Source: Mycobacterium asiaticum
GTDB lineage: Bacteria; Actinomycetota; Actinomycetes; Mycobacteriales; Mycobacteriaceae
Direction: 5' to 3'
DNA length: 64,000 nucleotides
Assembly: GCF_001673635.1 (NCBI RefSeq)
Contig: NZ_LZMH01000023.1
Location: 182,229-246,228 of the forward strand
Shown here: one piece after another, positions 43,837 to 51,961 of the stretch
How positions within the stretch are numbered: the first letter of the stretch is position 1
Layout: every line of letters starts with the position of its first letter
Made by a program: the position numbers and the translations under genes
Notes under the pieces: model-generated
Seen by the model: only the letters and a program-made list of their open reading frames with translations
Databases searched by the model: none
What the model was told of the DNA's origin: nothing

Positions 43837-45003
43837 ATGAGCGACGAGCGGCAGGTGGGTGGCACCCGCAACTTCCTGCCCGCGGTCGAGGGTATGCGCG
43901 CGTGCGCGGCCATGGGCGTGGTCGTCACCCACGTCGCCTTCCAGACCGGCCACTCCAGCGGTGTGGACGGCCGGTTGTTCGGCCGCTTCGACCTCGCCGT
44001 CGCGGTGTTCTTCGCGCTGTCGGGGTTCCTGCTCTGGCGCGGCCACGCTGCGGCGGCCCGCGATCTCGCGCCGCGGCCGCGCACCGGTCACTACCTACGC
44101 TCGCGGGTGGTCCGCATCATGCCGGCCTACCTGGTCGCGGTGGTGGTGATCCTGACCCTGCTGCCCGACTCCAACCACGCCAACCTGACCGTGTGGCTGG
44201 CTAATCTGACCCTCACCCAGATCTACGTCCCGTTGACGCTGACCGGCGGACTGACCCAAATGTGGAGCCTGTCCGTCGAGGTCAGTTTCTACCTGGCCCT
44301 GCCGATCATGGCCTTCCTGGCTCGTCGGTTGCCGGTCCGCGCGCGCATCGGCGTCATCGCCGCCATCGGCGCGCTCAGCTGGGCGTGGGGGTGGCTGCCG
44401 CTGGCGGTGCTGGGCGGCGGACCGGGCGCCAACCCGGTGAACTGGCCGCCGGCGTTCTTCTCCTGGTTCGCCGCCGGGATGGTGCTTGCCGAGTTGGTGC
44501 ACGGCCGGTTCGGCTGGGTGCACCGGCTGGCGCGGCGCAGGATCGTGATGGCGGTCATCGCGGTAACGGCCTATCTGGTGGCCGCCTCGCCGCTGGCCGG
44601 CCCGGCCGGGCTGGTGCCCAGTACGCCCGCGGAGTTCTCGGTGAAAACCGCGATGGGCTCGGTGGTGGCGTTCGCGTTGGTGGCACCGCTGGTGCTGGAT
44701 CGGCTCGACACCCGCCACCGGCTGCTGGGCAGCCCGCTGATGGTGACCCTCGGCCGCTGGTCCTACGGCCTGTTCATCTGGCACCTGGCCGCGCTGGACA
44801 TGGTGTTCCCGGTGATCGGCGCCTTCGCCTTCAACGGGCACATGCCCACAGTGCTCGCGCTGACGCTGGTCTTCGGGTTCGCGATCGCGGCCGTGAGCTA
44901 CGCCCTGGTCGAATCACCGTGCCGGGAAGCGTTGCGCCGCTGGGAGAAACGCGAGAAGCGAGCCGAGACCACCGATGCCGAGGCCGACGCGATCGCGCCC
45001 TAG
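43837..45003 (+). CDS. membrane acyltransferase (acyltransferase-3 family), Rv0228-like
   Basis: 388 residues with about ten spans. Family hallmarks: AVEGMRACAAMGVVVTHVAF with the catalytic-type histidine in span one, FFALSGFLLWRGHAAAARD, YLRSRVVRIMPAYL with the conserved arginines, and MWSLSVEVSFYLALP. It should O-acylate an envelope glycan or lipid using acyl-CoA from the cytoplasmic side. It is divergent from Rv0227c with a 172-base gap in which I see no strong operator or additional gene. It converges with the PP2C gene 16 bases away. Confidence 0.87.
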   Translation: MSDERQVGGTRNFLPAVEGMRACAAMGVVVTHVAFQTGHSSGVDGRLFGRFDLAVAVFFALSGFLLWRGHAAAARDLAPRPRTGHYLRSRVVRIMPAYLVAVVVILTLLPDSNHANLTVWLANLTLTQIYVPLTLTGGLTQMWSLSVEVSFYLALPIMAFLARRLPVRARIGVIAAIGALSWAWGWLPLAVLGGGPGANPVNWPPAFFSWFAAGMVLAELVHGRFGWVHRLARRRIVMAVIAVTAYLVAASPLAGPAGLVPSTPAEFSVKTAMGSVVAFALVAPLVLDRLDTRHRLLGSPLMVTLGRWSYGLFIWHLAALDMVFPVIGAFAFNGHMPTVLALTLVFGFAIAAVSYALVESPCREALRRWEKREKRAETTDAEADAIAP

Positions 45004-45019
45004 CGGCGCCTGGCCGTGC

Positions 45020-45775
45020 CTAGCCGTGCGCGATATTGATCACCAGCGCGGTGATGTTGTCGGGTCCGCCGGCCTCCCGGGCCGCCGCGATCAACGCCGC
45101 GCAGGCATAGCCGGGATCGGGGTTCGCATCCAGAATCTGCGCCAGCCCAGGCTCTTTCACCACGCCGTGCAGACCGTCGCTGCACAGCAGAATCCGGTCT
45201 CCGGGATGCAGATCCAGCGTGCCGGCATCGGCCCGCGCGGGCGGCTTCATGCCCATGTACTTGGTCACCACGCTGCGGGCCCGGTGCTGGCCGGTGTCCT
45301 CGGGGTCGACCTGGTGGGCGTCCACCAGTGCCTGCACCAGGGTGTGGTCGCGGGTGAGCCGCTGCAGCTGCTGGTCGCGGCGCAGGTAGGCGCGGCTGTC
45401 GCCCAGATGGGCGACCAACAGGCGCGAGCCGGCCATCAGCGCGGTCACCAGGGTGCTGTTGGCCCCGGCGTAGCGGGCATCGTCCTGTGCCTTGGCGTGC
45501 AGGTCATCGGAGAGCTCGGAGACCGCGCGGCCCAGCCGCTCGGCGGCATCCGGCTGATCACGCTGATCCATCGGCAGGTGATGAGCGACGTAACGCGGCA
45601 GCACATCGACCATGGTCTGGGCGGCCAGTGCCCCGTCCCGGCTGCCGCCCACCCCGTCGGCCACCATGAACAGCCACTGGTCGGCGTCCACTCCCCAGCG
45701 GTCCTGGTTCTCGTTTCGCTGACACCCCACATCGCTGAGGGCCGAATACTGCGCGTCCAACTGGGGCTGGTTCAC
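45020..45775 (-). CDS. PP2C-family serine/threonine protein phosphatase
   Basis: 251 residues. PP2C metal-site motifs are complete: SDVGCQRNENQDRWG (motif 1), MVADGVGGSRDG (motif 2), HLGDSRAYLRR (motif 5-6 region), LLCSDGLHGVV (motif 8) and GGPDNITALV (motif 11). It should be a cytoplasmic Mn/Mg-dependent phosphatase opposing Ser/Thr kinases. Its GTG start overlaps the stop of the upstream acyl-CoA ligase (GTGA), so it belongs to the php-ligase-phosphatase operon. There is no membrane span, unlike PstP. In M. tuberculosis this place is taken by Rv0229c, so this is a lineage difference. Confidence 0.88.
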   Translation of the reverse strand: MNQPQLDAQYSALSDVGCQRNENQDRWGVDADQWLFMVADGVGGSRDGALAAQTMVDVLPRYVAHHLPMDQRDQPDAAERLGRAVSELSDDLHAKAQDDARYAGANSTLVTALMAGSRLLVAHLGDSRAYLRRDQQLQRLTRDHTLVQALVDAHQVDPEDTGQHRARSVVTKYMGMKPPARADAGTLDLHPGDRILLCSDGLHGVVKEPGLAQILDANPDPGYACAALIAAAREAGGPDNITALVINIAHG

Positions 45776-47310
45776 GGCCGATCCTCCCGGGGTTGGCCAG
45801 AGTGTAGTCGTGCTACCACCTCATCACGTACAGCCGATCGGCGCGCCTTTCCGGCGTCGTCGCGCAACGGCGTGTCGACGAATTCCACGGTGCGGGGCAC
45901 CTTGTAGGCGGCCAGATGCTCCCCGACGAACCGTTGCACCGCGGCAGCGTCCAGCTCCGATCCGGCGATGGTGTGCACCAACGCGTACGGCACCTGCCCC
46001 AGGTCCTCGTCCGGGACGCCAACCACCAAGCAGGACAACACGTCCGGATGCGCGGACATTGCGTTCTCGATCTCGGCGGGGTAGACGTTGCGGCCGCCGA
46101 CGGTGAACATGTCGACCCGCCGGTCGGACAGGTACAGGAAGCCGTCGGCGTCGAAATATCCGAGGTCGCCCAGCGAGTCCCAGCCGTCCCGGCTCTTGGC
46201 CTTGACGCCGACGTAGCGGTAGGTCGGCGCGCTGCCCGGGCTGGGACGCATGTAGATCTCGCCGACCACGCCCGGCGGGCACGGGTTGCCGTCGTCGTCG
46301 AGCACCTTCATTTCCCCGGCCACCACCTGGCCGACCGAGCCCGGGTGGGCCAGCCACTGCTCGCCGTTGATGAAGGTCAGCGCCTGCAGTTCGGTGCCGC
46401 CGTACAGTTCCCACAGCGCCTCGGGTCCGAGCAACTTGATCCAGGCCTCTTTGACGGCCGGCGGGCAGGGCGCGCCGACGTGCCAGAAGCGCCGGATCGA
46501 GGACAGGTCATAGGAACCCGGGTCGGCGTTGTACACCGGCAGCACCCGCTGCATGATCGTCGGCACGGTGGTCAGGAAGGTGACCCGGTGCTCGGCGATC
46601 AGCCGGAGGAACTCGTGCGGATCGAACCGGGGCAGCAGCACCAGGTGGTGACGCATCAGCAGCGCCATTGTCGCGGTGGTGAACCCGGTGTTGTGGCTCA
46701 GCGGCACCGGCACCAGCGTGGTGTCGCCTTCCTGCGCGCCCAGGGGGTAGCCGATGGCGGCCGGCACGCGGCTGTCGCCGCCGGCCTCGATCAGCTTGGG
46801 GCGTCCGGTGCTGCCGCCGGAGGCCAGCGATTTCCAGGCCGGTGACACCGCTTCGGGCAGCGGCGCGTCCGACTGTGAGTTGTCAACGAAACCCGTTGGC
46901 ACGCTGGGAATCTCACCTTGTCCGGATGGTGGCGACCCGTTGCGCCCGGCTACGCCGCGCTGACGATCACCACCGCGGGGATCGGCTCGCCCGACCAGCA
47001 GTGAGCGGGGTTTGAGCTCGAGCAGACCGGCAAACTCCGCATCCGGCATCCGCGGCGACAGCGGTTGCGGAATAGCGCCCAACTTCCAGCACGCTACCGT
47101 CGCCTGCACCCATTCGACTGAGTTCGGCAGCACGATGCTCACGTAGCTGCCTTGCGTGACACCCCGTTCGGCGTAGGCGCGCGCCAGTCGGTTGGTCGAG
47201 GCGTCCAGCTCGGCGCGGGTCAGGGTGTGCCCGGCGCAGGTGACCGCCGGCTCGTCCGGGGCGAGCTCGGCCAGCTGCGAGATCTGGGTTCCGATCGGCG
47301 CTACCGTCAC
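45772..47310 (-). CDS. acyl-CoA synthetase (AMP-forming ligase)
   Basis: 512 residues, ANL superfamily from a GTG start that overlaps the php stop (GTGA). The ATP loop is LASGGSTGRPKL, a variant of the usual TSGTTGxPK; the A5 region is LWELYGGTELQ, the hinge LSDRRVDMFTVGGRNVYPAE, and the likely catalytic lysine lies in DDAGKARRS. A low-complexity insert (GGDRQRGVAGRNGSPPSGQG, about 46920-46990) sits just before the ATP loop and is rich in Arg/Gly/Pro. Neighbours php and a PP2C phosphatase are in the same operon. Substrate acid unknown. Confidence 0.85.
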   Translation of the reverse strand: MTVAPIGTQISQLAELAPDEPAVTCAGHTLTRAELDASTNRLARAYAERGVTQGSYVSIVLPNSVEWVQATVACWKLGAIPQPLSPRMPDAEFAGLLELKPRSLLVGRADPRGGDRQRGVAGRNGSPPSGQGEIPSVPTGFVDNSQSDAPLPEAVSPAWKSLASGGSTGRPKLIEAGGDSRVPAAIGYPLGAQEGDTTLVPVPLSHNTGFTTATMALLMRHHLVLLPRFDPHEFLRLIAEHRVTFLTTVPTIMQRVLPVYNADPGSYDLSSIRRFWHVGAPCPPAVKEAWIKLLGPEALWELYGGTELQALTFINGEQWLAHPGSVGQVVAGEMKVLDDDGNPCPPGVVGEIYMRPSPGSAPTYRYVGVKAKSRDGWDSLGDLGYFDADGFLYLSDRRVDMFTVGGRNVYPAEIENAMSAHPDVLSCLVVGVPDEDLGQVPYALVHTIAGSELDAAAVQRFVGEHLAAYKVPRTVEFVDTPLRDDAGKARRSAVRDEVVARLHSGQPREDRP

Positions 47311-48287
47311 TGATAGGCGCCCTGCCGATCGAAGATTTTGCGCGGGTTCTCGACGAGCATGGTGTGGATCTGCTCGTCGGTGACACCGCGCTCCTTGAGC
47401 GCCGGCAGCACGTCGTTGTGGATGTGCAGATAATGCCAATTCGGCGCCATCTGCGGCACCAGTTCCTCGGGCAGCGCGTCGAAGTAGCAGTTGGCGTCGT
47501 GCGAGAGCACCATCTTGTCGGCGTGCCCGCGCTCGCACATCTGCGCCACGATGTCGACCCGCTGTTCGAACGGTGAGATGACGTCGAGCCCGAACCGGTC
47601 CATCCCGAGGTAGGAGCCGGCGGCGATCAGTTCCTCGAGGTAACCCACGTCGGTGCTGTCGCCGGAGTGTCCGATGATGACCCTGGTGAGGTCCACGCCC
47701 TCCTCTTCGAAGATGCGCTGCTGCTCGAGGCCGCGCCGCAGCCCGGCGTGGGTGTGGGTGGAGATCGGCACCCCGGTGCGCTTGTGGGCCTGGGCGACGG
47801 CGCGCAGCACACGTTCGACGCCGGGCGTGATGCCGGGCTCGTCGGTGGCGCACTTGAGGATGCCGGCCTTGATGCCGGTGTCGGCAATGCCCTCTTCGAT
47901 GTCGCGGACGAACATGTCGGTCATGATCTCCGGGCCGCCCAACAACCCGCCCGGGCCTTCGTAGTGGAATCGGAACGGGATGTCGTTGTAGGTGTAAAGC
48001 CCGGTTGCCACAACGATATTCAGCTCTGTCTCGGCGGCCACCCGGGCGATGCGCGGGATGTAACGGCCCAAGCCGATCACGGTGAGGTCGACGATGGTGT
48101 CCACGCCGCGGGACTTCAGTTCGTTGAGTCGGGTGATCGCGTCGGCCACCCGTTGCTCTTCATCCCCCCAGGCATCCGGATAGTTCAGCGCGATCTCGGT
48201 GGTCATGATGAAAACGTGTTCGTGCATGAGCGTGACGCCGAGGTCCGCGGTATCGATGGGTCCGCGTGTGGTATTGAGTTCTGACAC
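47307..48287 (-). CDS. php: phosphotriesterase-like lactonase, Rv0230c-like
   Basis: 326 residues, TIM-barrel metal hydrolase. Binuclear-metal ligands are all present: His22 and His24 (HEH), carboxylated Lys145 (GILK), His178 (STHTH), His207 (IGHSGD) and Asp264 (LSHDAN). Each of the last four is offset by eight from the archaeal lactonase SsoPox, an excellent fit. PLL enzymes hydrolyse lactones (for example N-acyl-homoserine lactones) with promiscuous phosphotriesterase activity. From a GTG start at 48287. It heads a three-gene operon with an acyl-CoA ligase and a PP2C phosphatase through GTGA overlaps, and is divergent from fadE4 (124-base gap). Confidence 0.92.
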   Translation of the reverse strand: MSELNTTRGPIDTADLGVTLMHEHVFIMTTEIALNYPDAWGDEEQRVADAITRLNELKSRGVDTIVDLTVIGLGRYIPRIARVAAETELNIVVATGLYTYNDIPFRFHYEGPGGLLGGPEIMTDMFVRDIEEGIADTGIKAGILKCATDEPGITPGVERVLRAVAQAHKRTGVPISTHTHAGLRRGLEQQRIFEEEGVDLTRVIIGHSGDSTDVGYLEELIAAGSYLGMDRFGLDVISPFEQRVDIVAQMCERGHADKMVLSHDANCYFDALPEELVPQMAPNWHYLHIHNDVLPALKERGVTDEQIHTMLVENPRKIFDRQGAYQ

Positions 48288-48411
48288 GCCCTTGATGCTA
48301 GGTGGCCGCAGCGGCTTACCAACAGGGTCGTTTTATTCCGGCTCATCCGGTATTGCAGTACGGTCAACCCGTCCTGCCCACCTCCTGCCAGACCGCCCGG
48401 GAGCCCCTCTC

Positions 48412-50133
48412 ATGCTGCTCAATCCCCACAACCTGCAACGCAAATATCCGGACGCCCGTTCGGGCGAGATCATGCAGGCGACGGTGGACTTCTTCGAAAG
48501 CCGCGGCAAGGCCAAGCTCAAGCACGACGACCACGAACGCCTCTGGTACTCCGACTTTCTCAACTTCATCGGGCAGAACCGGATCTTCGCGTCGTTGCTG
48601 ACCCCCGCCGAGTACGGCGCCGCCGATCCAGCCGCGGCCGCTCGTTGGGACACCTACCGGATCAGCGAATTCGCTGAAATCATCGGCTTTTACGGCCTGA
48701 GCTACTGGTACCCGTTCCAGGTGACCGCCCTGGGGCTGGGCCCCATCTGGATGAGCGAGAACGAGGACGCCAAGCGCAAGGCCGCGGCTCAACTGGAGCA
48801 GGGAGAGGTGTTTGCGTTCGGCCTGTCCGAGCAAACCCACGGTGCCGACGTCTACCAGACCGACATGATCCTCACGCCTTCCGAACACGGCTGGACCGCC
48901 AGCGGCGAGAAGTACTACATCGGCAACGCCAACGTGGCGCGGATGGTGTCGACCTTCGGCAAGATCGCGGGCTCGTCGGGCAACCCCGACGAGTACGTCT
49001 TCTTCGCCGCCGACTCCCAGCACGACCGGTACGAGCTGAAGAAGAACGTGGTGAATTCGCAGAACTACGTGGCGAATTACGCACTGCGCGAATACCCGGT
49101 CACCGAAGCCGACCTGTTGCACCGCGGCATGGGGGCGTTCCACGCCGCGCTCAACACGGTCAACGTCTGCAAGTACAACCTGGGCTGGGGCGCCATCGGC
49201 ATGTGCACCCACGCCTTCTACGAATCGATCACGCACGCCGCCAACCGGCATCTGTACGGCACCGTCGTCACCGACTTCAGCCACGTGCGCCGGTTGCTCA
49301 CCGACGCCTACGTCCGGTTGGTGGCGATGCGGTTGGTGGCCAGCCGGGCCAGCGACTACATGCGTAGCGCGTCCGCCGACGACCGTCGCTACCTGCTGTA
49401 CAGCCCGCTCACCAAGGCCAAGGTCACCAGCGAGGGCGAGCGCGTCATCATCGCGCTTTGGGATGTCATCGCGGCGAAGGGCGTAGAGAAGGACACCTTC
49501 TTCGAGACGGTGGCCCGCGAGATCGGGCTGCTGCCCCGGTTGGAGGGCACCGTGCACATCAACATCGGCCTGCTGGCGAAATTCATGCCCAACTTCCTGT
49601 TCGCGCCGGACACGGCGCTGCCCCTGATCGGTCGCCGCGACGACGCCGCCGACGACACGTTCCTGTTCAATCAGGGACCCACCGGCGGCCTGGGCAAGGT
49701 CCGCTTCCACGACTGGCGGGCTCCATTCGACAGCTACGCGCACCTGCCTAACGTCGCGTTGCTGCGCGAGCAGATCGACGTCCTGGCCGAGATGCTGGCC
49801 GCCGCCACTCCGGACGCCGCTCAGCAGAAGGACGTGGACTTCGCCTTTGGTGTGGGCCAGATCTTCGCGCTGGTGCCCTACGCGCAGCTGATTCTCGAGG
49901 AGGCACCGCTGTCGGGTGTGGACGAGGCGCTGATCGACGAGATCTTCGGGCTGTTGGTCCGCGACTTCAACAGTTACGCAGTCGAACTCAACGACAAGGC
50001 CGCGACCACCGACGAGCAGGCCCGGTTCGCGCTGCGGATGATCCGGCGCCCGACCAACGACCCGGCGACCTACGACAAGGTCTGGAAGGACTACGTGCTG
50101 CCGCTCAACGGCGCGTACGAAATGAATCCATAA
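48412..50133 (+). CDS. fadE4: acyl-CoA dehydrogenase FadE4
   Basis: 573 residues, longer than standard acyl-CoA dehydrogenases (about 380-400) and of the length seen for FadE4/FadE5-like enzymes with an extended C-terminus. FAD-site segments: FAFGLSEQTHGADVYQTD and, on the next strand, GEKYYIGNAN. It should oxidise acyl-CoA thioesters. The ATG at 48412 (MLLNPHNLQRKYPD) is chosen since upstream in-frame codons run into the php promoter region. It is followed by tetR and R2lox, matching Rv0231-Rv0233 order. Confidence 0.9.
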   Translation: MLLNPHNLQRKYPDARSGEIMQATVDFFESRGKAKLKHDDHERLWYSDFLNFIGQNRIFASLLTPAEYGAADPAAAARWDTYRISEFAEIIGFYGLSYWYPFQVTALGLGPIWMSENEDAKRKAAAQLEQGEVFAFGLSEQTHGADVYQTDMILTPSEHGWTASGEKYYIGNANVARMVSTFGKIAGSSGNPDEYVFFAADSQHDRYELKKNVVNSQNYVANYALREYPVTEADLLHRGMGAFHAALNTVNVCKYNLGWGAIGMCTHAFYESITHAANRHLYGTVVTDFSHVRRLLTDAYVRLVAMRLVASRASDYMRSASADDRRYLLYSPLTKAKVTSEGERVIIALWDVIAAKGVEKDTFFETVAREIGLLPRLEGTVHINIGLLAKFMPNFLFAPDTALPLIGRRDDAADDTFLFNQGPTGGLGKVRFHDWRAPFDSYAHLPNVALLREQIDVLAEMLAAATPDAAQQKDVDFAFGVGQIFALVPYAQLILEEAPLSGVDEALIDEIFGLLVRDFNSYAVELNDKAATTDEQARFALRMIRRPTNDPATYDKVWKDYVLPLNGAYEMNP

Positions 50134-50137
50134 ATCC

Positions 50138-50178
50138 TTGACTGTGAGGTCCCTCACAGTAGTATGACCAGTGGTCAT
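50138..50178 (+). promoter_or_regulatory. promoter with two overlapping dyad operators before tetR/R2lox
   Basis: TTGACT (50138-50143) and TAGTAT (50160-50165) are spaced 16 bases. Between them lies ACTGTGAGG-TC-CCTCACAGT (50141-50160), a 9-base perfect dyad. Overlapping the -10 is ATGACCA-G-TGGTCAT (50164-50178), a 7-base perfect dyad. A protein bound to either would block the polymerase. GGGAGG lies 8 bases before the ATG at 50198. Confidence 0.7.
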
Positions 50179-50197
50179 TCTGTTGGGAGGGGGCCTC

Positions 50198-50890
50198 ATG
50201 CCGACGGTTACCTGGGCCCGTGTCGACCCGGCTCGCAGAGCCGCCGTCATCGAAGCCGCTGAGGCGGAGTTCGGCGCGCACGGCTTCTCCAACGGCAGCC
50301 TTAACGTCATCGCCCGGCGGGCCGGCGTCGCCAAAGGCAGCCTTTTCCAATACTTCGCGGACAAGCGCGACCTGTATGCATTCATCGCCGACGTGGCCAG
50401 CCAGCGGGTCCGCGGCTACGTCGAGGGCATCATCGCCGAGCTGGATTCCAGCCGGCCGTTCTTCGACTTCCTCACCGATCTCCTCGACGCCTGGGTGGCC
50501 TATTACGCCGAACATCCCCGGGAGCGCGCGCTGCACGCGGCGGCCACGCTGGAAGTGGACACCGACGCCCGGATCAGCGTCCGGAACGTCATCCACCGGC
50601 ACTACCTGGAGGTGCTGCGGCCGCTGGTGACCGAGGCGCAGCGCCGCGGTGACCTGCGGGCGGACTCGGACACCGACGCGTTGTTGTCGCTGCTGTTGAT
50701 GATCTTCCCGCACCTGGCGCTGGCGCCGTACATGCGCGGTCTGGACCCGATCCTCGGTCTGGACGAGCCCACCCCCGAGCAGCCGGCGCTGGCAGTGCGC
50801 AGGCTGGTCGCCGTCCTCTCCGATGCCTTCTCACCCCGCCGGTCGGCCGACAGCCCTGCGCGGCCCACCACGATCGCCCAAGAAAGGTAG
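50198..50890 (+). CDS. TetR family regulator, Rv0232-like
   Basis: 230 residues. N-terminal TetR HTH from about residue 11 ([18 protein letters not shown]) to [12 protein letters not shown] at about 50-60, with [20 protein letters not shown] as helix-turn-helix and following helix. The ligand domain is helical without recognised pocket residues. The ATG is set by GGGAGG at 50185-50190. It is immediately followed by the R2lox gene (7-base gap), so they form an operon, preceded by a promoter with two dyads that most simply is autoregulation. Confidence 0.88.
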   Translation: MPTVTWARVDPARRAAVIEAAEAEFGAHGFSNGSLNVIARRAGVAKGSLFQYFADKRDLYAFIADVASQRVRGYVEGIIAELDSSRPFFDFLTDLLDAWVAYYAEHPRERALHAAATLEVDTDARISVRNVIHRHYLEVLRPLVTEAQRRGDLRADSDTDALLSLLLMIFPHLALAPYMRGLDPILGLDEPTPEQPALAVRRLVAVLSDAFSPRRSADSPARPTTIAQER

Positions 50891-50897
50891 GGATCAC

Positions 50898-51836
50898 ATG
50901 ACACGAACCCGATCAGGCTCCATGGTGGCCGGCGGCCTCAACTGGGAAAGCTTGCCGCTCAAGCTGTTCGCGGGCGGCAACGCGAAGTTCTGGAACCCGG
51001 CCGACATCGACTTCTCCCGCGACCGGGACGACTGGGAGAAGCTGTCCGACCGCGAGCGCGATTACGCCACCCGGCTGTGCGCCCAGTTCATCGCCGGCGA
51101 GGAGGCGGTCACCGAGGACATCCAGCCCTTCATGGCGGCCATGCGCGCCGAGGGCCGGCTCGGCGACGAGATGTACCTGACCCAGTTCGCGTTCGAGGAA
51201 GCCAAGCATGTCCAGGTGTTCCGGATGTGGCTGGACGCCGTCGGCATGACCGGAGACCTGCACGGCTACCTCGACGACCTGCCGACCTACCGCCAGATCT
51301 TCTACGACGTGCTGCCCGATTGCCTCAACGCCCTGACCGACGACCCGTCACCGGCCGCCCAGGTGCGGGCCTCGGTCACCTACAACCACATCGTGGAAGG
51401 CATGTTGGCGCTCACCGGCTACTACGCCTGGAACAAGATCTGCGTCGAGCGCGGCATCCTGCCCGGCATGCAGGAGCTGGTGCGCCGCATCGGTGACGAT
51501 GAGCGGCGCCACATGGCGTGGGGCACGTTCACCTGCCGGCGCCACGTCGCCGCCGACGACACCAACTGGACGGTGTTCGAGGACCGGATGAACGAGCTCA
51601 TCCCGCTGGCGCTGCAGCTGACCGAGGACGGCTTCGCGCTCTACGGCGACGAGCCGCCGTTCGACCTGTCGCCGGCCGACATGCTGCAGTACTCCACCGA
51701 CAAGGGCATGCGCCGGTTCGGCACCATCAGCAGTGCCCGCGGCCGTCCGGTCGGCGAGATCGACCTGGACTACTCGCCCGTGCAGCTCGAGGACGACTTC
51801 GCCGACGAGGACCAGCGCGCGCTGGCCGCCGTCTAA
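50898..51836 (+). CDS. nrdB: R2-like ligand-binding oxidase (R2lox), Rv0233-like
   Basis: 312 residues. All residues known for M. tuberculosis R2lox occur at identical numbers: metal ligands Glu68, Glu101, His104, Glu167, Glu202 and His205, and the ether cross-link pair Val71 and Tyr162. It should assemble a Mn/Fe cofactor and bind a long-chain fatty acid-like ligand; it is not a ribonucleotide reductase subunit despite its older name nrdB. Substrate in vivo is unknown. The ATG at 50898 follows GGTAGGGA. It sits in an operon with the TetR gene and converges on gabD1 across a long hairpin. Confidence 0.93.
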   Translation: MTRTRSGSMVAGGLNWESLPLKLFAGGNAKFWNPADIDFSRDRDDWEKLSDRERDYATRLCAQFIAGEEAVTEDIQPFMAAMRAEGRLGDEMYLTQFAFEEAKHVQVFRMWLDAVGMTGDLHGYLDDLPTYRQIFYDVLPDCLNALTDDPSPAAQVRASVTYNHIVEGMLALTGYYAWNKICVERGILPGMQELVRRIGDDERRHMAWGTFTCRRHVAADDTNWTVFEDRMNELIPLALQLTEDGFALYGDEPPFDLSPADMLQYSTDKGMRRFGTISSARGRPVGEIDLDYSPVQLEDDFADEDQRALAAV

Positions 51837-51863
51837 CACCCCCTAGCTCCCCCTAGTCCAGTG

Positions 51864-51923
51864 GCGAGCAGACGCAGAATCGCACGGCGCGAGCGGTTTG
51901 CGTGCGATTCTGCGTCTGCTCGC
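51864..51923. terminator. long perfect hairpin between R2lox and gabD1
   Basis: Perfect 23-base arms, 51864-51886 and 51901-51923, with a 14-base loop. It stands between two convergent stops. It contains GCGTCTGCTCGC and its complement, the 12-mer also found at the hairpin at 35705. No T-tract follows. Loop length is the same as in the first hairpin. Confidence 0.75.
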
Positions 51924-51961
51924 GGGGGGCTGGGGCGGGGGTGGAGGCCGCTACCCGCTGA

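Noticed and set aside
45772..47853. Longer acyl-CoA ligase starting at 47853
   Set aside because: The additional part lies inside php in another frame; the GTG at 47310 with GTGA overlap gives a normal N-terminus.
50898..51836. Ribonucleotide reductase R2 subunit
   Set aside because: The Val71/Tyr162 pair and ligand set are those of R2lox, and no R1 gene is near; the nrdB name is historical.
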